Below are positions 60,512 to 64,000 of a DNA stretch of 64,000 nt, piece after piece; the stretch's first letter is position 1; the number at the start of each line of letters is the position of its first letter. The DNA lies in the NCBI RefSeq assembly GCF_036240795.1, contig NZ_CP108454.1:2294001-2358000 (forward strand). Reading direction: 5' to 3'. This stretch comes from Streptomyces sp. NBC_01268. Lineage in GTDB: Bacteria > Actinomycetota > Actinomycetes > Streptomycetales > Streptomycetaceae. Position numbers and translations under genes: made by a program. The notes beneath the pieces are model-generated. The model saw only the letters and a program-made list of their open reading frames with translations. It had not been told where the DNA came from and searched no databases.

Positions 60512-60589
60512 GGCAGCTCCTGGCGATCGGTGATCGGTGATCTTCGGGGATGGGTACCTTCCCACCCTATCGATCCGCGGGGACGGCAA

Positions 60590-60620
60590 AGAGCCCCGTC
60601 CATCGAATGGACGGGGCTCT
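60590..60620 (-). terminator. Hairpin after qcrB
   Basis: AGAGCCCCGTCCA (60590-60602) and TGGACGGGGCTCT (60608-60620) form a perfect 13-bp stem with a TCGAA loop, 34 bases past the qcrB stop. It ends the qcrCAB operon. Confidence 0.9.
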
Positions 60621-60653
60621 CGCCGTGGCGACCTGCTTCAGGAGGTCAGGTGA

Positions 60654-62279
60654 TCAGTGGTGGCCGTGGCCGCTCGTGATCTCCTTGTACTCCTCGGCGG
60701 TGGGCTTGGTGATCTGGTTGTCCGCGCCGTAGTAGCCCTTGCTGAGCTTGACCCGGAGCTTCTCCATACGCCCGATCTTGCGCTCCACGCCGTTCTCGTC
60801 GACGGCCGGCGGCAGGGCCGCGGCCTCGTACTGCTCGTGCGCCGTGAGACGGTGCAGCTCACCCTGGCTGAGCGGCTGGTGGACCTCGACGAACTCACCG
60901 TGCGGCAGGCGCTTGATGATGCCGGACTCGCGCCCGTGCAGCACCTTGTCCTTGTCCCGGCGCTGCAGGCCGAGGCAGATGCGCTTGGTGACGACGAACG
61001 CGATGACCGGTCCGGCGAAGAAGAAGATCCGGACGAACCAGGTGATCGAGTTGATCGACAGGTGGAAGTGCGTGGCCCAGAGGTCGTTGCCGCCACCGAC
61101 GAGCATGATCATGTACGCGGTGATCCAGGCGACACCGAAGGCGGTGCGCGTCGGAGCGTTGCGCGGGCGCTGCGCGATGTGGTGCTCGCGCTTGTCGCCC
61201 GTGATCCAGGACTCGATGAACGGGTAGACCGCGATCGCCGCGAGCACCGCCGGGAAGATCGCCAGCGGGATCATCACGCCGAGGACCAGCGTGTGGCCCC
61301 ACAGGTTGATCTCCCAGCCCGGCATGACACGGATCAGACCCTCGGCGAAGCCCATGTACCAGTCGGGCTGGGCGCCGGTGGACACCTGGTCCGGCCGGTA
61401 CGGGCCGATGGCCCAGATCGGGTTGATCGAGGCGATCGCCGCGATGACCGCGATGACGCCGAAGACCAGGAAGAAGAAGCCTCCGGCCTTCGCCATGTAC
61501 ACCGGCAGCAGCGGCATGCCGACGACGTTCTTGTTCGTGCGGCCGGGGCCCTCGAACTGCGTGTGCTTGTGGACGAACACCAGGATGAGGTGCGCGACCA
61601 CGAGACCCAGCATGATGCCGGGCAGCAGCAGCACGTGCGCCGAGTAGAACCGGGCGACGAAGTCGCCGCCGGGGAACTCCCCGCCGAACAGGAACATCGA
61701 CAGGTACGTGCCGACGATCGGCACGGACAGGATCGCGCCCTGCATGAAGCGCACACCGGTGCCGGAGAGCAGGTCGTCCGGGAGCGAGTAACCGGTGAAG
61801 CCGGTGAACATGCCCAGGAAGAACAGCAGGAAGCCGAACAGCCAGTTGATCTCACGCGGCTTGCGGAACGCGCCGGTGAAGAACACGCGCATCATGTGCA
61901 CGAACATGCCGGCGAGGAAGATCAGCGCCGCCCAGTGGTGGATCTGCCGGATCAGCAGACCACCGCGCACCTCGAACGAGATGTGCATGGTCGAGTTGAA
62001 CGCCTCGGACATCAGCTGTCCCTGGAGCGGGACGTACGGTCCGACGTACTCCACCTCGTTCATCGACGGGTGGAAGAACATCGTCAGATAGACGCCCGTC
62101 AGGATGATGATGAGGAAGCTGTAGAGGCAGACCTCGCCCAGCATGAACGACCAGTGGTCCGGGAAGATCTTCCGCATGTTGGCCTTGGCCAGCGTGTAGA
62201 TCCCCAGGCGGCCGTCGGCCCAGTCGGCGATGCGCTCGCCGGCGGGGGCCTTCTTCTGCGTATTGGTCACAGTGCTCAT
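60654..62279 (-). CDS. qcrB: Cytochrome bc1 complex cytochrome b subunit
   Basis: 541 residues from ATG 62279, overlapping the qcrA stop (ATGA). Membrane cytochrome b of the actinobacterial bcc complex. Haem-ligand His pairs lie in IRQIHHWAALIFLAGMFVHMMRVF and FYSAHVLLLPGIMLGLVVAHLILVFVHKH. The quinol-site ExxW-like stretch is in the C-terminal part. The protein has a long cytoplasmic C-terminal tail with RLPHGEFVEVHQPLSQGELHRL, characteristic of Actinobacteria. It pairs with aa3 oxidase to form a supercomplex. Confidence 0.96.
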   Translation of the reverse strand: MSTVTNTQKKAPAGERIADWADGRLGIYTLAKANMRKIFPDHWSFMLGEVCLYSFLIIILTGVYLTMFFHPSMNEVEYVGPYVPLQGQLMSEAFNSTMHISFEVRGGLLIRQIHHWAALIFLAGMFVHMMRVFFTGAFRKPREINWLFGFLLFFLGMFTGFTGYSLPDDLLSGTGVRFMQGAILSVPIVGTYLSMFLFGGEFPGGDFVARFYSAHVLLLPGIMLGLVVAHLILVFVHKHTQFEGPGRTNKNVVGMPLLPVYMAKAGGFFFLVFGVIAVIAAIASINPIWAIGPYRPDQVSTGAQPDWYMGFAEGLIRVMPGWEINLWGHTLVLGVMIPLAIFPAVLAAIAVYPFIESWITGDKREHHIAQRPRNAPTRTAFGVAWITAYMIMLVGGGNDLWATHFHLSINSITWFVRIFFFAGPVIAFVVTKRICLGLQRRDKDKVLHGRESGIIKRLPHGEFVEVHQPLSQGELHRLTAHEQYEAAALPPAVDENGVERKIGRMEKLRVKLSKGYYGADNQITKPTAEEYKEITSGHGHH

Positions 62280-63328
62280 CCGCGCTCCCAGAAGGCGGGA
62301 CCGACGGGCTCATCGAAGTCGCCGTGCGCCTCCAGGAAGCCCTTGTCGTTCACGCCGATCCGCAGCTGCGGGAGGGCGTGGCCGGCCGGGCCGAAGATGA
62401 CACGGGCGCCGTCGGACAGGTCGAAGGTGGACTGGTGGCACGGGCAGAGCACGTGGTGCGTCTGCTGCTCGTACAGAGAGATCGGGCAGCCGACGTGGGT
62501 GCAGATCTTCGAGAAGGCGACGATGCCCTCGTGCGACCACTCGAGCTCGCGCTTGTCCTTGATGTCCTCCGGCTGGATGCGGACGATCATCAGGGCGGCC
62601 TTGGCGATCTCGGTCTGGAAGTGCTCGTCGTGCTCCGAGAGGCCCTCGGGCATCGCGAAGGTCAGCGAACCGACCGCGACGTCCTCGGGACGCAGCGGCT
62701 CGTGCGTGTTCATGTTGACGAGCAGCTTGCCCTTGGCCCACAGGGTGGAGCGGAGCTTCTTCTCGGGCAGCGGGCCCATGTCACGCAGCAGCACGATGCC
62801 GGAGAGCGGCACCATGGCCAGCGCGCCGAACAGCGTGTTGCGGATCAGCTTGCGCCGGCCGAAGCCGGACTCGGCGGCACCGGCCGCGAAGTCCGCCATG
62901 ACCTTGGCCTTGACCTCGGGCGTGGCCGCCATCGGGTGACGCTCGTCGGCGACCTCGACGTCGGACATCAGGGTGCGGGCCCAGTGGACCGCGCCCGCGC
63001 CGATGAAGAACAGGGCCGCACCGAGGGTCAGACCCAGGGAGAAGTTGAGCGCGGACACCCGGCCGAAGGGCCAGATGTACACGATCTTGTCCACCGGGAA
63101 GATCACGTACGAGGCGATGAAGCCGATCGTGGCCAGCATCGACAGCGTGAACATGAAGGCGACCGCACGCTCGGACCGCCGGGCGGCCCGCTCGTCGATG
63201 TCCTGGATGCGCGGCTTGTGGGGCGGGAGGCCCGGGTCGGCGAACGGGTCGTCGACGACCTTCACCGCGCCGTGCGCGGTGCCCTGCTCGGACGGCAGGT
63301 TCTCTTCTGGATTCTCTTGGGTACTCAT
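62276..63328 (-). CDS. qcrA: Rieske iron-sulfur subunit of the bcc complex
   Basis: 350 residues from ATG 63328, overlapping the qcrC stop. Three N-terminal membrane segments (about 60-215), an actinobacterial feature, where the ordinary Rieske protein has one. The [2Fe-2S] motifs are CTHVGC and CPCHQS in FSKICTHVGCPISLYEQQTHHVLCPCHQSTFDLSDG. It carries electrons from quinol to the dihaem cytochrome c subunit. Middle gene of the qcrC-qcrA-qcrB operon. Confidence 0.97.
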   Translation of the reverse strand: MSTQENPEENLPSEQGTAHGAVKVVDDPFADPGLPPHKPRIQDIDERAARRSERAVAFMFTLSMLATIGFIASYVIFPVDKIVYIWPFGRVSALNFSLGLTLGAALFFIGAGAVHWARTLMSDVEVADERHPMAATPEVKAKVMADFAAGAAESGFGRRKLIRNTLFGALAMVPLSGIVLLRDMGPLPEKKLRSTLWAKGKLLVNMNTHEPLRPEDVAVGSLTFAMPEGLSEHDEHFQTEIAKAALMIVRIQPEDIKDKRELEWSHEGIVAFSKICTHVGCPISLYEQQTHHVLCPCHQSTFDLSDGARVIFGPAGHALPQLRIGVNDKGFLEAHGDFDEPVGPAFWERG

Positions 63329-64000
63329 GACTTCTTGGCCTTAGCGGTGTGGGCCGCGACCCAGATGGCAACTGCGATCAGCGCGCCCAGACCGAAGACC
63401 CACGCGAACAGACCCTCGCTGACGGGGCCGAGGCCACCCAGCTTGAGACCACCCGGGTTGTCGGCCTTGTCGCTGTTGACGGCCTGGACGTAGGCGATGA
63501 TGTCCTTCTTCTGCTTCTCCGGCATGGTCGTGTCGGGGAAGGAGGGCATGTTCTGCGGGCCGGTCTGCATGGCCTCGTAGAGGTGCTTCGGGCTGACGCC
63601 TTCGAGGTTCGGGGCGTACTTGCCGTAGGTCAGCGCGCCACCCTCACCGGTGAAGTTGTGGCACTGGGCGCAGTTGGAGCGGAACAGCTCGCCGCCCTTG
63701 GCGATGTCGGCGCCGTCAGGGCTGTACTGGCCTTCGGTCGGCACGATCGGGCCGGCACCGAGGGAAGCCACGTACGCCGCGAGCTGATCGATCTCAGCCT
63801 GCGTGTAGATGACCTTCTTCTTCGGGACCTGGGCGCCCGGCTGCTGGGCCGGCATACGGCCCGTGCCGACCTGGAAGTCCACGGCCGCCGAGCCCACGCC
63901 GACCAGGGACGGACCGTCAGAGGTGCCCTGACCGCCGGTCCCGTGGCAGCTGGCGCAGCCTACGGCGTAGAGCTTCTTGCCCTCCTCGATGGCGAGGGAC
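63325..64000 (-). CDS. qcrC: Dihaem cytochrome c subunit of the bcc complex, 3' part
   Basis: About 225 C-terminal residues are visible; the start lies beyond the right edge. Two haem-c motifs, CASCH (in LYAVGCASCHGTGG) and CAQCH (in LFRSNCAQCHNFTGEGG), with axial Met candidates in MPSFPDTTMPEKQ. A C-terminal membrane anchor (about the last 35 residues, GLFAWVFGLGALIAVAIWVAA) ends the protein. In Actinobacteria this fused dihaem subunit replaces the separate cytochromes c1 and c and passes electrons directly to the oxidase. First of the qcrCAB genes. Confidence 0.96.
   Translation of the reverse strand, partial: SLAIEEGKKLYAVGCASCHGTGGQGTSDGPSLVGVGSAAVDFQVGTGRMPAQQPGAQVPKKKVIYTQAEIDQLAAYVASLGAGPIVPTEGQYSPDGADIAKGGELFRSNCAQCHNFTGEGGALTYGKYAPNLEGVSPKHLYEAMQTGPQNMPSFPDTTMPEKQKKDIIAYVQAVNSDKADNPGGLKLGGLGPVSEGLFAWVFGLGALIAVAIWVAAHTAKAKKS

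Overview
The window is a gene-dense, very GC-rich stretch of a Streptomyces chromosome. Gene content and order match, as I remember it, the conserved core region of S. coelicolor that runs from the division and cell-wall (dcw) cluster to the cytochrome bcc genes. Codon bias, many GTG/TTG starts, four-base ATGA/GTGA gene overlaps, leaderless promoters and GC-rich hairpin terminators all fit. I see no tRNA, rRNA, CRISPR array, prophage or intact insertion sequence. The only mobile-looking pieces are two short palindromic elements.

Layout. 1-2310: tail of the dcw cluster, read leftwards (rsmH, ftsL, ftsI cut by the window edge). 2653-8116: a beta-carbonic-anhydrase-like gene, then a tightly coupled MoxR / DUF58 / transglutaminase operon. 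8370-10461: DUF3040 membrane protein, SAM methyltransferase, HEPN-domain protein. 10550-14433: promoter and palindromic operator, a degenerate ABC ATPase, a YhgE/Pip membrane protein and a TetR regulator. 14681-18584: DUF4126 protein, FAD oxidoreductase, Tyr/Gln-rich membrane protein, metF. 18704-23471: thiamine block: thiE, Rv2175c-like protein, a ferredoxin-reductase-like enzyme, then a TPP riboswitch with thiO-thiS-thiG. 23620-28562: PASTA Ser/Thr kinase, nfo, a CsoR-like box with a His-rich DUF4396 protein, a sulfite-oxidase-like enzyme, and bacterioferritin with its ferredoxin under an iron box.

28650-32141: divergent class II DAHP synthase and fused trpEG, the latter behind a trp attenuator with three consecutive Trp codons. 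32145-37019: D-2-hydroxyacid dehydrogenase, phosphofructokinase, a MacR/MacS-like two-component system, an acyltransferase. 37214-43643: hydrolase, endonuclease/phosphatase protein, glucokinase glkA with its DUF5304 neighbour, ArsA-like ATPase, SRPBCC protein, phosphoesterase. 43926-50869: acyl-CoA synthetase, lipoprotein, two glycosyltransferases, and a divergent MATE exporter/PadR pair sharing two tandem operators. 50929-57509: lipoprotein metalloprotease, two NlpC/P60 endopeptidases, NYN-domain protein, zinc-ribbon protein, rhomboid protease and a stand-alone Lrp/AsnC sensor domain. 57592-60511: a SAM-IV-riboswitch-controlled class V aminotransferase, then trpD. 60654-64000: qcrB, qcrA and the 3' part of qcrC.

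Themes: cell-wall growth (dcw genes, PASTA kinase, NlpC/P60 enzymes, the transglutaminase operon), chorismate/tryptophan and thiamine synthesis, carbon control (glkA, pfkA), metal handling, and respiration. Most small observations worth following up are regulatory: at least two riboswitches, one attenuator, several perfect palindromic operators and a run of apparently leaderless promoters.
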